From: Bacteroidota bacterium
GTDB taxonomy: Bacteria; Bacteroidota; Bacteroidia; Bacteroidales; JAAYUG01
Reading direction: 5' to 3'
DNA: 64,000 nt
NCBI GenBank assembly: GCA_029571215.1
Contig: JAKPTE010000001.1
Span: 45,369-109,368 of the forward strand
In this document: one piece after another, positions 1 through 9,341 of the stretch
How positions within the stretch are numbered: position 1 is the first letter of the stretch
Layout: each line of letters starts with the position of its first letter
The notes under the pieces: model-generated
The model's input: only the letters and a program-made list of their open reading frames with translations
The model's database searches: none
What the model was told of the DNA's origin: nothing
Program-made: the position numbers and the translations under genes

Positions 1-17
1 TTTTGCATAATTCCAAT

Positions 18-3000
18 TTAATATTCATCCCAGCTTCTGATGGCAATATCTTCCATTTTCAATTTGCAGAAAGCAATGATAAATGCGCTGGCCAGACGGG
101 CATTGGTAATAAGGGGGATGTTGAAATCGACGGCACTTCTCCGGATCATGTAGTCATTACTGAGTTCGGTCTTGGAGAGGTCTTTGGGAATATTGATTAC
201 CAGGTCGATTGTCCGGCTGCGCAGATAATCAAGCACGTTGGGTTTTTTGTCTTCATCAGGCCAGTGCAGGGCAGTAGCCGGGATTCCGTTCAGTTCCAGG
301 AATTGTTGTGTTCCTTTTGTGGCAAAAAGGTTATAGCCTTTTTCATAAAGCATCCGGCAGCTGTTGAGCAGTTCGACCTTGGAGCGCATTTCGCCGGTTG
401 ACAGGAGAATATTTTTCTTTGGGATGGTATATCCGACCGAAAGCATGGCTGTAAGAATCGCTTCATAGAAGGTATCGCCAAGGCATCCAACTTCGCCGGT
501 GGAGGCCATGTCAACACCAAGCACCGGATCGGCTTTCTGAAGGCGCGAGAAAGAGAACTGGGGAGCCTTGACTCCGATATAATCTATATCGAATGCTGAT
601 TTATGGGGTTTCTCAACGGGAAGTCCCAGGAGAATTCGGGTGGCAATGTCAATAAAGTTCACCTTCAGTACTTTGGATACAAAGGGGAAACTGCGGGAAG
701 CACGGAGGTTACATTCAATAACCTTGATGTCGTTATCCTTAGCCAGAAACTGGATATTGAAGGGGCCGGTAATATCTAATGCTTTGGCAATTTCACGCGT
801 AATGCGTTTGATCCGGCGCATGGTTTCAAAATATACTTTCTGTGCCGGAAAAACCATGGTAGCATCTCCTGAATGAACTCCTGCAAATTCAACATGTTCG
901 GAGATGGCGTAGGTTATCAGCTCACCGTGGCGGGCCACCGCATCAATTTCGATTTCCTTTGCCTGCTGTATAAATTCAGAAACAACCACTGGATATTGTT
1001 TGGATACGTTGGCAGCGAGCTTCAGGAAGTATTCAAGTTCCTCTTTATTGGAAACCACGTTCATAGCTGCACCGGAGAGAACGTACGAAGGGCGGATGAG
1101 GACCGGGAATCCGATGTCATCGACAAACTGATAGATATCGTTCATGCTGGTAAGCTCCTTCCAGCGGGGTTGATCAATTTTCAATGTGTCAAGGAGGCTG
1201 GAGAACTTATGCCTGTTTTCAGCCTGGTCGATAGAAACCGGAGAAGAACCGAGAACCGGAACCTTCTGCTCGTAAAGGCGCATGGCAAGGTTGTTGGGTA
1301 TTTGCCCACCCATGGAAAGGATAACACCTTTCGGAGTCTCCAGTTCAATAATATCCATTACCCGCTCGAACGACAGCTCATCAAAGTAAAGGCGGTCGCA
1401 GATATCATAGTCTGTACTTACGGTTTCCGGATTGTAGTTAATCATTACCGAACGGTAACCCTGTTGGTTAACCGTTTGAAGTGCGCTGACGCTGCACCAG
1501 TCAAATTCGACTGAACTGCCGATACGATATGCTCCTGAGCCCAGTACAATAACTGACTTGCCGTCTTTTTCGAAAGGAATATCGTGTTCTTCGCCGCTAT
1601 AAGTAAGATAGAGATAATTGGTTTGGGCAGGGTATTCAGCGGCGAGGGTATCGATTTGTTTAACATACGGAATGATTCCGGCCTTTTTACGGAATTCTCT
1701 CACTTTAAGAAGGTTCTGGTGCATGTCGCTTTTGGAAGAGTGCAACACCGAACGGGCGATCTGAAAATCGCTGAATCCCGCTTTTTTTGCGTCCAATAGC
1801 AGGTTAAGTGGTAATTCTTCGAGAGAAGAGTATGTTTCAAGTTCCTGTTTGAGATGGAAAATGCGCTGCAGTTTAATGAGGAACCATTTGTCAATTTTCG
1901 TCAGATCGTGGATGCGGTCGATGGAATATCCTTTTTCGAAAGCACTGGCAATAACAAAAATCCGCATGTCGGTTGGTTCCGACAATTCCCTGTCAATATC
2001 GTCAAATTCCAGGTCACGATTCCCCACAAAGCCATGCATACCCTGCCCGATCATACGGAGCCCTTTTTGAATCGCTTCCTCAAAGGTTTTGCCGATAGCC
2101 ATCACTTCCCCCACACTCTTCATGCTGCTGTTGATGGTTTTGGAAACTCCAATGAATTTATTGAGGTCCCATCTGGGGATTTTGCAAACGATATAGTCAA
2201 GGGCTGGTTCGAAAAAGGCCGTAGTAGTTTTTGTAATGGAGTTTTTCAGTTCATGAAGTCCGTATCCCAGTGCGAGTTTAGCGGCCACAAAGGCCAGGGG
2301 ATAACCGGTTGCCTTGGAAGCAAGGGCACTGGAGCGCGACAAACGGGCATTTACTTCAATTACCCTGTAATCTTCACTTTCCGGATCGAGGGCATATTGA
2401 ACATTGCATTCGCCGATAATTCCGATATGGCGTATAATTTTAATGGAAAGCTGACGCAGCTTGTGGTATTCACTGTTGGTAAGGGTCTGGGAAGGAGCCA
2501 CGACAATGCTTTCACCGGTATGGATTCCAAGGGGATCAAAATTCTCCATATTGCACACGGTGATGCAGTTGTCGTACTGATCTCTTACCACTTCGTATTC
2601 AATTTCTTTCCACCCTTTCAATGATTCTTCCACAAGAACCTGAGGAGAATAGGAAAAAGCTTTTGTGACGGTGCGCAGGAGTTCCTCCTCGTCGGAACAA
2701 AAACCGCTTCCCTGGCCTCCCAGAGCATAGGCGGCACGGACAATTACCGGGAATCCCAGCTTTTTTGCAGCGGAAAGGGCATCGTCAATGTTGGTGACAG
2801 CTATGCTGCGTGGCGTTTTGACATCAATTTCATTCAGCCGTTCGACAAATTTCTCCCTGTCTTCTGTATCGATAATAGCCTGAACAGGCGTTCCCAGGAC
2901 CCTGACCTGGTATTTTTCCAGAATTTTGTTTTCGTAAAGAGCTACGCCACAATTCAGGGCGGTTTGTCCTCCAAAAGCCAGAAGAATTCCGTCAGGTCTT

Positions 3001-3239
3001 TCTTTTTCAATTACTTTTTCTACAAAATAGGGTGTAACGGGCAGGAAATATATTTTGTCGGCAATGCCTTCGGTTGTTTGAACGGTTGCAATGTTGGGAT
3101 TAATGAGAATAGTGTAAATATTCTCTTCGCGCAGAGCTTTAAGGGCCTGTGAACCGGAATAGTCAAATTCACCGGCTTCACCGATTTTAAGGGCACCGGA
3201 ACCCAGGACAAGAACTTTACGGATTGGAATTTTCTGCAT
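18..3239 (-). CDS. carB: Carbamoyl-phosphate synthase large subunit
   Basis: This 1,073-residue protein is the synthetase subunit that makes carbamoyl phosphate from bicarbonate, ATP and ammonia passed from CarA, for arginine and pyrimidine synthesis. The duplicated architecture is visible. The first half opens with [21 protein letters not shown] near residue 10 and the second with [19 protein letters not shown] near residue 565; each half carries an ATP-grasp core. The last ~130 residues look like the MGS-type allosteric domain. Length matches the family (~1,070). It is transcribed away from argR, with a -7 element close upstream. Its partner carA lies 15 kb away on the same strand rather than adjacent. 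The CDS is complete, ending 18 bases from the window edge. Confidence 0.98.
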   Translation of the reverse strand: MQKIPIRKVLVLGSGALKIGEAGEFDYSGSQALKALREENIYTILINPNIATVQTTEGIADKIYFLPVTPYFVEKVIEKERPDGILLAFGGQTALNCGVALYENKILEKYQVRVLGTPVQAIIDTEDREKFVERLNEIDVKTPRSIAVTNIDDALSAAKKLGFPVIVRAAYALGGQGSGFCSDEEELLRTVTKAFSYSPQVLVEESLKGWKEIEYEVVRDQYDNCITVCNMENFDPLGIHTGESIVVAPSQTLTNSEYHKLRQLSIKIIRHIGIIGECNVQYALDPESEDYRVIEVNARLSRSSALASKATGYPLAFVAAKLALGYGLHELKNSITKTTTAFFEPALDYIVCKIPRWDLNKFIGVSKTINSSMKSVGEVMAIGKTFEEAIQKGLRMIGQGMHGFVGNRDLEFDDIDRELSEPTDMRIFVIASAFEKGYSIDRIHDLTKIDKWFLIKLQRIFHLKQELETYSSLEELPLNLLLDAKKAGFSDFQIARSVLHSSKSDMHQNLLKVREFRKKAGIIPYVKQIDTLAAEYPAQTNYLYLTYSGEEHDIPFEKDGKSVIVLGSGAYRIGSSVEFDWCSVSALQTVNQQGYRSVMINYNPETVSTDYDICDRLYFDELSFERVMDIIELETPKGVILSMGGQIPNNLAMRLYEQKVPVLGSSPVSIDQAENRHKFSSLLDTLKIDQPRWKELTSMNDIYQFVDDIGFPVLIRPSYVLSGAAMNVVSNKEELEYFLKLAANVSKQYPVVVSEFIQQAKEIEIDAVARHGELITYAISEHVEFAGVHSGDATMVFPAQKVYFETMRRIKRITREIAKALDITGPFNIQFLAKDNDIKVIECNLRASRSFPFVSKVLKVNFIDIATRILLGLPVEKPHKSAFDIDYIGVKAPQFSFSRLQKADPVLGVDMASTGEVGCLGDTFYEAILTAMLSVGYTIPKKNILLSTGEMRSKVELLNSCRMLYEKGYNLFATKGTQQFLELNGIPATALHWPDEDKKPNVLDYLRSRTIDLVINIPKDLSKTELSNDYMIRRSAVDFNIPLITNARLASAFIIAFCKLKMEDIAIRSWDEY

Positions 3240-3261
3240 ACCTTACATGATAATTTCGTGG

Positions 3262-3269
3262 CAAATCTA
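3262..3269 (-). promoter_or_regulatory. Putative carB promoter, -7 element
   Basis: On the minus strand the sequence reads TAGATTTG, an exact TAnnTTTG Bacteroidota -7 element, 22 bases before the carB start codon. I see no clear -33 TTTG. It sits back to back with the argR promoter in a 106-base intergenic region, so ArgR could control both genes; that is inference. Confidence 0.55.
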
Positions 3270-3289
3270 CGAATAAATTTTGTGGAAAA

Positions 3290-3322
3290 TTTGGAATGGA
3301 AAGAAAAAATTGCATATATTTG
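3290..3322 (+). promoter_or_regulatory. Putative argR promoter
   Basis: TTTG at 3290-3293 and TATATTTG at 3315-3322 are separated by 21 bases and fit the Bacteroidota -33/-7 consensus. The predicted transcript start (~3329) falls just before ATG 3331 and supports starting argR at 3331 or 3346. The -7 overlaps the imperfect inverted sequence TGCATATATTTGCA, a conceivable but unproven autoregulatory site. Confidence 0.6.
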
Positions 3323-3345
3323 CAGCACTAATGTATAAATATGCC

Positions 3346-3822
3346 ATGCTAAAAACCCGAACACGCCGGCTTATGGAGATCCGGAAACTGATCAGTACCG
3401 GTACCATCGGTACCCAGGAAGAGTTGCTGCAAAAGCTCGAAAAGAAAGGATTCAGGTATACGCAGGCAACTCTTTCGCGGGATTTAAAGTTTCTGAAAGT
3501 CGGGCGGAAAGCTGACCCGAAAAAGGGCATGGTATATGTTCTTCCGGAAGAAACGGGCTGGAACGAGGTTTTACCGGAAGAAGCCACAGGGAAAAGTGGT
3601 TTTATTTCACTGGAGTTTTCGCATAATCTTGGCGTAATCAAAACCATACCGGGCTTTGCCAGCGGGCTTGCCTATCTGATTGACCACCATCAACCATATG
3701 AAGTTCTTGCCACCGTAGCAGGAGATGATACCATACTGGTAATCGGAAGGGAAGGGGTAAAGAAGAGTGATATTCAGAAGGCTCTGGCATTGATTATTCC
3801 GGAAATAGAAAGGAAACCTTAG
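3346..3822 (+). CDS. argR: Arginine repressor ArgR
   Basis: ArgR is a hexameric, arginine-sensing DNA-binding regulator of arginine biosynthesis and catabolism. With the start at ATG 3346 it is 158 residues, the usual family length. The N-terminal winged helix includes TQEELLQKLEKKGF and QATLSRDLKFLKVGR. The C-terminal oligomerisation/arginine-binding half includes GFASGLAYLIDHH and VAGDDTILVIGR, with the GDD typical of the arginine pocket. An in-frame ATG at 3331 is possible; a still longer TTG frame from 3280 would start upstream of the promoter and is rejected. It heads the argG-argH-pro run and faces carB, consistent with local control of carbamoyl phosphate and arginine synthesis. Confidence 0.95.
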   Translation: MLKTRTRRLMEIRKLISTGTIGTQEELLQKLEKKGFRYTQATLSRDLKFLKVGRKADPKKGMVYVLPEETGWNEVLPEEATGKSGFISLEFSHNLGVIKTIPGFASGLAYLIDHHQPYEVLATVAGDDTILVIGREGVKKSDIQKALALIIPEIERKP

Positions 3823-3825
3823 GGA

Positions 3826-3879
3826 GGGTGTGGTCGTTTGTGTTGCATTTTCAGGGGGTTTGCACACGACGGCCACCCC
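3826..3879 (+). terminator. Hairpin between argR and argG (terminator or attenuator)
   Basis: The arm GGGTGTGGTCGT (3826-3837) can pair with ACGAC (3866-3870) and CCACCCC (3873-3879), with a 3-base bulge and one mismatch. A T-rich tract follows (TTATTTTACTTTATTT). It begins just after the argR stop, so it could terminate argR transcripts or attenuate read-through into argG. I see no strong separate promoter before argG. Confidence 0.4.
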
Positions 3880-3917
3880 TTATTTTACTTTATTTAATGA
3901 CTTAAAAATTTCATACA

Positions 3918-5159
3918 ATGAAAGAAAAAGTAATACTTGCGTACAGTGGCGGTCTGGATACTTCGGTTATACTGAAGTGGTTGATTGACAAAGGATACGA
4001 TGTAATCGCCTACATTGCTGATGTAGGACAGGAAGATGATTTTGACACAGCCCGTGAAAAGGCTTTGAAAATAGGAGCTTCCAAAGTTTATATTGAGGAT
4101 CTGAAGGAGGAATTCGTTACAGATTATATTTTCCCGGCCATCCGTGCCAATGCTGTCTATGAAGGCCGGTATCTTATGGGTACATCGCTGGCCCGGCCTC
4201 TGATTGCAAAAAAACAGATTGAAATTGCTGAGGCAGAGAAAGCTGCCTATGTGGCCCATGGTGCGACAGGTAAAGGCAATGACCAGGTTCGTTTCGAACT
4301 GACCTATTATGCATTGAATCCCAAAATCAAAGTTCTTTCGCCCTGGAAGACGGCCGAATTTCTTAACGAATTCAAGGGAAGAAGCGATATGATCGCTTAT
4401 GCACAGGCAAAAGGCATACCAGTAAAAGCGACCATCAGCAAACCATACAGTGAGGATGACAACCTGATGCATATCAGCCATGAGGCTGGAATTCTGGAGG
4501 ATCCGGCCTATAAACCGGAGAAGGACATGTTTACCAAAATCGTTCTGCCCCAGAATGCACCTGATAAGGAAACCCATTTGGAAATCCATTTCAAGGACGG
4601 AACCCCAGTGAAAGTGGTAAACACGGATGATGGAACCGTAAAGGAAAAGCCACTGGAACTTTTCATGTACCTGAACAAGCTTGGGTCAGAAAACGGAATC
4701 GGATTGCTCGATATGGTGGAAAACCGGTTTGTGGGTATTAAATCAAGGGGAGTATATGAGACACCCGGGGCTACCATCCTGCATATAGCCCACATGGATA
4801 TTGAAGGAATTGCCATGGACCGTGAAGTTATGCGGCTGCGCAATATGCTGTCTCCGGTTTTTGCCGAAATTGTGTATAACGGATTCTGGTTCAGTCCGGA
4901 AATGGATTTTCTGATGGCAGCCATAAACAAGAGCCAGGAGGTAATTGACGGGAAAGTGTTTTTAACACTATACAAGGGCAATGTCATAGTTGACGGAAGG
5001 GAGTCTCCCAGTTCACTTTACAATAAGGAATTGTCCAGCATGGATATTGAAGGAGGTTTCAATCAGATGGACAGTGCCGGTTTTATTAAAATCAATGCTA
5101 TCCGTCTTATGGCGCATCATGCCATTCTGCAGGTCAGAAAGGCCAATGGCAGAATCTGA
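3918..5159 (+). CDS. argG: Argininosuccinate synthase
   Basis: ArgG condenses citrulline and aspartate with ATP cleavage to argininosuccinate. The 413-residue protein begins with the PP-loop ATP-binding motif [11 protein letters not shown] at residues 7-17 and carries the family segments [15 protein letters not shown] (~115-129) and SRGVYETPG (~275). Length is in the normal range (~400-445). It starts 95 bases after argR, behind a hairpin, and argH follows after 44 bases, so argG-argH form one unit. argF, which supplies citrulline, is not in the window. Confidence 0.98.
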   Translation: MKEKVILAYSGGLDTSVILKWLIDKGYDVIAYIADVGQEDDFDTAREKALKIGASKVYIEDLKEEFVTDYIFPAIRANAVYEGRYLMGTSLARPLIAKKQIEIAEAEKAAYVAHGATGKGNDQVRFELTYYALNPKIKVLSPWKTAEFLNEFKGRSDMIAYAQAKGIPVKATISKPYSEDDNLMHISHEAGILEDPAYKPEKDMFTKIVLPQNAPDKETHLEIHFKDGTPVKVVNTDDGTVKEKPLELFMYLNKLGSENGIGLLDMVENRFVGIKSRGVYETPGATILHIAHMDIEGIAMDREVMRLRNMLSPVFAEIVYNGFWFSPEMDFLMAAINKSQEVIDGKVFLTLYKGNVIVDGRESPSSLYNKELSSMDIEGGFNQMDSAGFIKINAIRLMAHHAILQVRKANGRI

Positions 5160-5203
5160 TAATATATATTTCCTAATTATTAACCCCCTTAAAATTTTTT
5201 GTT

Positions 5204-6547
5204 ATGAAACTTTGGGATAAGGGCATAGCCCTTGAAAAACTCATCGAAACATTTACCATTGGGAAGGACAATGAACTTGACGTAGTTCTTGCACCCTATG
5301 ATGTTCTTGGAACAATAGCCCATATCCGTATGCTGAAGCATATCGGATTGCTGACAGAAACCGAACTGAAGAAACTGGAATATGAACTGATCCGGATTTA
5401 CAACAAAATCAGGGAGGGTGAGTTCCGCATTGAAGAAGGAGTAGAGGATGTACACTCCCAGATTGAAATGATTCTTACCGATAGGCTGGGAGACATCGGG
5501 AAAAAAGTTCATACGGGCCGTTCAAGGAATGATCAGGTTCTTGTTGATATCAAGCTGTACATCCGCGATGAAATCAGAGAACTGACAAAGCAGACCCGGT
5601 CGCTGTTCGATCTGCTTCTGAGCCTGAGTGAAAAATACAAGGATGTTCTTCTTCCCGGTTACACTCATTTTCAGATAGCAATGCCTTCCTCATTCGGCTT
5701 ATGGTTCGGGGCGTACGCCGAAAGTCTGACCGATGACATGCAGTTATTACTGGCGGCTTACCGCATTGCCAATCAGAACCCCCTGGGTTCGGCAGCAGGA
5801 TATGGATCTTCCTTTCCCCTTGACCGTAAGATGACAACCTCCCTTCTGGGTTTTGATACCCTGAGTTACAACGTTGTGAACGCGCAGATGGCAAGAGGTA
5901 AAGTTGAGAAAATTGTAAGTTTTGCCGTTGGTTCCGTCGCATCTACCCTTGGGCGTCTTGCCATGGATGCTTGTTTATACAGCAGCCAGAACTTTGGTTT
6001 TATTTCCTTCCCCGATGAGCTCACTACCGGTTCCAGTATTATGCCCCACAAGAAGAATCCAGATGTTTTTGAACTGGTCAGAGCACGATGCAATAAACTT
6101 CAGGGAGTGGCCAATGATCTGAGCCTGATGCTGGCCAATCTCCCTTCGGGATATCACAGGGATATGCAGGTCACTAAGGAAGTTTTTATGCCCGTTTTCT
6201 CTGAAATAAAGGAATGCCTTAAAATGACCGAGATGATGCTGGAACATATCAGGGTAAATGAGCACATCCTTGATGATCCGCGATATGATTATCTGTTCAG
6301 TGTTGAGGAGGTGAACCGGCTGGTTCTGGAAGGAATGCCTTTCAGGGACGCCTATAAAAAGGTTGGGAAGTCCATCGCTGACGGTACTTATAAACATCCG
6401 GAAAACATACATCATACCCATGAAGGCAGTATGGGGAACCTTTGCACTGAAGAAATCAGGAAGAAAATGGAAAATATACTGGAATCATTTCACTTCGAGA
6501 TAATTGACAAGGCATACCAGTGCCTGTTGCAGGAAACATCGATGTAA
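5204..6547 (+). CDS. argH: Argininosuccinate lyase
   Basis: ArgH splits argininosuccinate into arginine and fumarate. The 447-residue protein has the fumarase/aspartase superfamily signature GSSIMPHKKNPD near residue 279, whose serine loop supplies the catalytic base. It also has the upstream HTGRSRNDQV segment (~102) and the LPGYTHFQ segment carrying the conserved histidine (~149). Length matches the family. The next gene, a ProB paralogue, starts 11 bases downstream, so arginine and proline genes are co-transcribed here. Confidence 0.98.
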   Translation: MKLWDKGIALEKLIETFTIGKDNELDVVLAPYDVLGTIAHIRMLKHIGLLTETELKKLEYELIRIYNKIREGEFRIEEGVEDVHSQIEMILTDRLGDIGKKVHTGRSRNDQVLVDIKLYIRDEIRELTKQTRSLFDLLLSLSEKYKDVLLPGYTHFQIAMPSSFGLWFGAYAESLTDDMQLLLAAYRIANQNPLGSAAGYGSSFPLDRKMTTSLLGFDTLSYNVVNAQMARGKVEKIVSFAVGSVASTLGRLAMDACLYSSQNFGFISFPDELTTGSSIMPHKKNPDVFELVRARCNKLQGVANDLSLMLANLPSGYHRDMQVTKEVFMPVFSEIKECLKMTEMMLEHIRVNEHILDDPRYDYLFSVEEVNRLVLEGMPFRDAYKKVGKSIADGTYKHPENIHHTHEGSMGNLCTEEIRKKMENILESFHFEIIDKAYQCLLQETSM

Positions 6548-6558
6548 TTCTTTGAACC

Positions 6559-7227
6559 ATGCCTGATTCGTTACGCATTGTATTCCGGGTGGAGATTGCC
6601 ACTTTGCTGAAGGAGGGACAGCTTGATCTTTCACGGATGGAAAGGGTCTCCATGCTGTGTACCAACCTGATGAACTGCGGCCACAAGGTTGTGTTGGTAT
6701 CGTCCGGAGCTATTTTCCTGGGATCGCAGCGTCTGGGAATGGACGGAATTCCCGATACACTGACAGGGAAACAGGCTGCTGCTGCCGTCGGACAGGCTGA
6801 ACTCATTACCCAGTATCAAAATTGTTTTGACGGGTTCAACCAAACAGTGGCCCAGGTGTTACTTACACAGGATGTTCTTGAGAACAGAGTCTGGAGACTG
6901 AACGCAGAAAATACGTTTCGCCGCTTAATGGATAAAGGAATTATTCCCATTGTCAATGAAAATGATTCAGTATCGACTGAAGATATTGAACTGGGCGATA
7001 ATTATCCGTTGGCGTTGCAGGTAGCACGAATTGTACATGCTCATATGATTATTCTGCGGCATATATCAGAAGGTACCTATCTGGTCTATACTTATGGCGG
7101 CGAAGTTGTTCAGGCAGGAGAAAATGAAATTTTTGAGACAGCAAAGCGTCTGAAACGTGAAACCGGTTTCATGCAGCGGCCCAAACAGTATTTTCCTGCA
7201 GGAGTACCACAGGATTATATTTACTAA
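6559..7227 (+). CDS. Degenerate glutamate 5-kinase paralogue
   Basis: The intact 222-residue frame aligns end to end with most of the true ProB that begins one base after its stop codon. Shared segments are VVLVSSGA (~residues 43-50), KQAAAAVGQAELI, VAQVLLTQDVL and IPIVNENDSVSTEDIELGDN. Catalytic parts are lost. The N-terminal KIGSSSL of ProB reads RVEIATL. GDNDTLSA becomes GDNYPLAL. The SDIDGLY nucleotide loop is replaced by RHISEGTY. The GTGGMVTK lysine motif and the last ~50 residues are missing. Fold and glutamate site may persist, but ATP binding should not. It may be an inactive regulatory or scaffolding subunit, or a gene in early decay that still has no stop or frameshift. Position and one-base spacing imply co-expression with proB. 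Confidence 0.75.
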   Translation: MPDSLRIVFRVEIATLLKEGQLDLSRMERVSMLCTNLMNCGHKVVLVSSGAIFLGSQRLGMDGIPDTLTGKQAAAAVGQAELITQYQNCFDGFNQTVAQVLLTQDVLENRVWRLNAENTFRRLMDKGIIPIVNENDSVSTEDIELGDNYPLALQVARIVHAHMIILRHISEGTYLVYTYGGEVVQAGENEIFETAKRLKRETGFMQRPKQYFPAGVPQDYIY

Positions 7228-7228
7228 G

Positions 7229-8050
7229 ATGGAGGAGATGGATTACAGAGAGTTATTGAAAAACCGGAAGCGCATAGTTGTGAAGATCGGGAGTTCCAGT
7301 TTGTCGTATCCTAATGGTAAGATTAACTATTCGCGGCTGGAGCAGGTTGCCATAGCGCTGTCAAAACTGCAGTCGGAAGGCCGGCAGATGGTTCTGGTAT
7401 CCTCGGGTGCCACTGCCGTAGGAGCCGGGAGAATGGGGATTACCGGAAAGCCTTCAGACAAGGTTGAAAAACAGGCTCTGGCTGCTATCGGACAGGCAGG
7501 TCTTATCAAAATATACCAGCGGTTTTTTGACCGGCATCATCAGGCTGTAGCGCAGGTATTGCTTACGAAGGATGCCATTACCATTCCGGTTCGCCGCAGA
7601 AATGCCCGTAATACATTGGACACACTTCTGGGACTGAATGTTATTCCTATTATCAACGAGAATGATACGGTTTCGACGGAACAGATTGAATTCGGGGATA
7701 ACGATACCCTTTCGGCCTATGTAGCCGAGCTGATTGATGCGGACCTGCTTATGATACTCAGTGATATAGACGGTTTGTATTCAGGTGATCCTCACAATAA
7801 TCCGGAAGCAAAGATAATCTCGCTTGTTACAGAATTTTCACCATGGCTGGAAAACATTGCCTCAGGGTCTGCCTCTTCGTTTGGCACCGGAGGAATGGTT
7901 ACCAAGATTATGGCTGCCCGTATCTGCTGGGAGGCCGGAATTGATGCTGTAATAGCCAGTGGAGAAGACCCTTTTGTGCTTTTTAGATTATTAAAGGGAG
8001 AACTACTGGGGACCTTATTTGCCTTTGGAAGCAGAATGACTGTATGTTAA
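7229..8050 (+). CDS. proB: Glutamate 5-kinase (PUA-less)
   Basis: ProB phosphorylates glutamate to gamma-glutamyl phosphate, the first and feedback-controlled step of proline synthesis. The 273-residue protein consists of the amino-acid-kinase domain only: VVKIGSSSL (~16), VSSGATAVGAGRMG (~54), INENDTVSTEQIEFGDNDTL (~140), SDIDGLYSGDP (~178) and GTGGMVTKIMAA (~219). The C-terminal PUA domain of the ~365-residue enterobacterial and Bacillus enzymes is absent, a known short form. ATG 7229 comes one base after the paralogue's stop; a second ATG at 7238 is an alternative. proA follows after 19 bases. Confidence 0.95.
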   Translation: MEEMDYRELLKNRKRIVVKIGSSSLSYPNGKINYSRLEQVAIALSKLQSEGRQMVLVSSGATAVGAGRMGITGKPSDKVEKQALAAIGQAGLIKIYQRFFDRHHQAVAQVLLTKDAITIPVRRRNARNTLDTLLGLNVIPIINENDTVSTEQIEFGDNDTLSAYVAELIDADLLMILSDIDGLYSGDPHNNPEAKIISLVTEFSPWLENIASGSASSFGTGGMVTKIMAARICWEAGIDAVIASGEDPFVLFRLLKGELLGTLFAFGSRMTVC

Positions 8051-8069
8051 TGGCAAACGTCGAAAAAAC

Positions 8070-9329
8070 ATGGCAGGAAAGATGAACAATCTGGAAGAAT
8101 ATGGGAAAAAAGCAAAGATTGCGTCGCGGATTCTGGCAGGAATTCCGGTTGACCGGAAAAATGAGGTTTTGAATCAGGCGGCTGATCATTTGATCCGTTA
8201 CCAGGGAAAAATTCTTGAAGAAAATAGTAAAGATATCAAAGCGGCGCGCAATGCCGGAGTGAAGGGTGCACTTCTTGATCGTCTGATGCTCAATGAAGGT
8301 CGTATTGCTTCCATGGCCGAGGGGCTGAGGCAAATTGCCATGCTGGAAGATCCGGTGGGGGAAGTACTCTGGATGAAACAAAGGCCGAATGGTTTGTTGA
8401 TTGGCCAGCAAAGAGTGCCATTGGGGGTGGTTGGTGTCATCTATGAAGCGCGGCCCAACGTGACGGCCGATGTAGCCGGTCTATGCCTGAAAACAGGAAA
8501 TGCTGCGATTCTTCGCGGGGGAAGGGAGGCCATTTTTTCCAATCGGGCCATTGTGGAATGCTTGCAGGATGCCCTGAAAAAGACCGGTTTACCAGAAGAC
8601 AGTATACAACTGGTTACCGATACATCGAGGGAAAGTGCGTTGGCTCTCATGCGGATGAATCAGTACCTTGATGTTCTGATACCGCGTGGAGGAGCCGGTT
8701 TAATAAAGTCGGTAGTGGAAAACAGCACGGTACCGGTTATTGAAACCGGTACGGGAAATTGCCATGTATTTATTGACAGCCCGAGTGACCTCAGGATGGG
8801 GATCGATATTATTGTCAATGCAAAGACACATCGTCCGGGAGTTTGTAATGCTGCCGAAACTCTGTTGGTGCACAAAGATATGGCTGAAATCTTTCTGCCG
8901 GAGGCTTGCAGGGCTTTATCAGAAAGGAATGTGGAAATAAGGGGGGATGAAAAGGTATGTACCCTTGTTCCATACGCAAAGAAAGCAACCGAAGAAGACT
9001 GGGCAACTGAATATCTGGATCTCATTCTGGCTGTGCGTGTTGTGGAGTCAATTGACGAAGCCATTGATCACATTCAGAAATACAGTACCGGTCATTCAGA
9101 AGCAATTGTTACGAACGATTATTCACATGCCAGAAGATTTTTACAGGAAGTAGATTCGGCCGCTGTATATGTCAATGCTTCCACCCGATTTACCGACGGT
9201 TTTGAATTTGGTTTCGGAGCCGAGGTGGGCATCAGTACTCAGAAACTTCATGCCCGTGGCCCCATGGGGCTAAAGGAATTGACAACCTATAAATACATTG
9301 TTTTTGGCAACGGACAAATCAGGCAATAA
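8070..9329 (+). CDS. proA: Gamma-glutamyl phosphate reductase
   Basis: ProA reduces gamma-glutamyl phosphate with NADPH to glutamate semialdehyde. The 419-residue protein has the aldehyde-dehydrogenase-like fold. Motifs include GVVGVIYEARPNVTADV (~119), LRGGREA (~149), VLIPRGGAGL (~204) and the region around HRPGVCNAAETLLVH (~258), which holds the catalytic cysteine. FGFGAEVGISTQKLHARGPMG near the C-terminus is diagnostic. ATG 8082 is an alternative start. It is co-transcribed with proB; proC, the last proline step, is not in the window. Citrate synthase starts 12 bases after the stop. Confidence 0.97.
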   Translation: MAGKMNNLEEYGKKAKIASRILAGIPVDRKNEVLNQAADHLIRYQGKILEENSKDIKAARNAGVKGALLDRLMLNEGRIASMAEGLRQIAMLEDPVGEVLWMKQRPNGLLIGQQRVPLGVVGVIYEARPNVTADVAGLCLKTGNAAILRGGREAIFSNRAIVECLQDALKKTGLPEDSIQLVTDTSRESALALMRMNQYLDVLIPRGGAGLIKSVVENSTVPVIETGTGNCHVFIDSPSDLRMGIDIIVNAKTHRPGVCNAAETLLVHKDMAEIFLPEACRALSERNVEIRGDEKVCTLVPYAKKATEEDWATEYLDLILAVRVVESIDEAIDHIQKYSTGHSEAIVTNDYSHARRFLQEVDSAAVYVNASTRFTDGFEFGFGAEVGISTQKLHARGPMGLKELTTYKYIVFGNGQIRQ

Positions 9330-9341
9330 AAATCAGAAACC

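Noticed and set aside
1854..2624. 256-codon open frame opposite carB (and a 213-codon one at 873-1514)
   Set aside because: They are antisense shadows of carB's codon bias, with no recognisable domain, promoter or ribosome site; carB is unambiguous.
3311..3324. Confirmed ARG box in the argR promoter
   Set aside because: The TGCA-bounded inverted sequence does not clearly match known ARG boxes and may simply be the -7 element; kept only as a suggestion.
3894..4589. 231-codon open frame opposite argG
   Set aside because: No recognisable protein features, and it covers the conserved PP-loop region of argG; a shadow frame.
6559..7227. Frameshift splitting one ProB into two
   Set aside because: The upstream frame is a separate homologue covering the same domain region as the complete downstream ProB, not its missing part.
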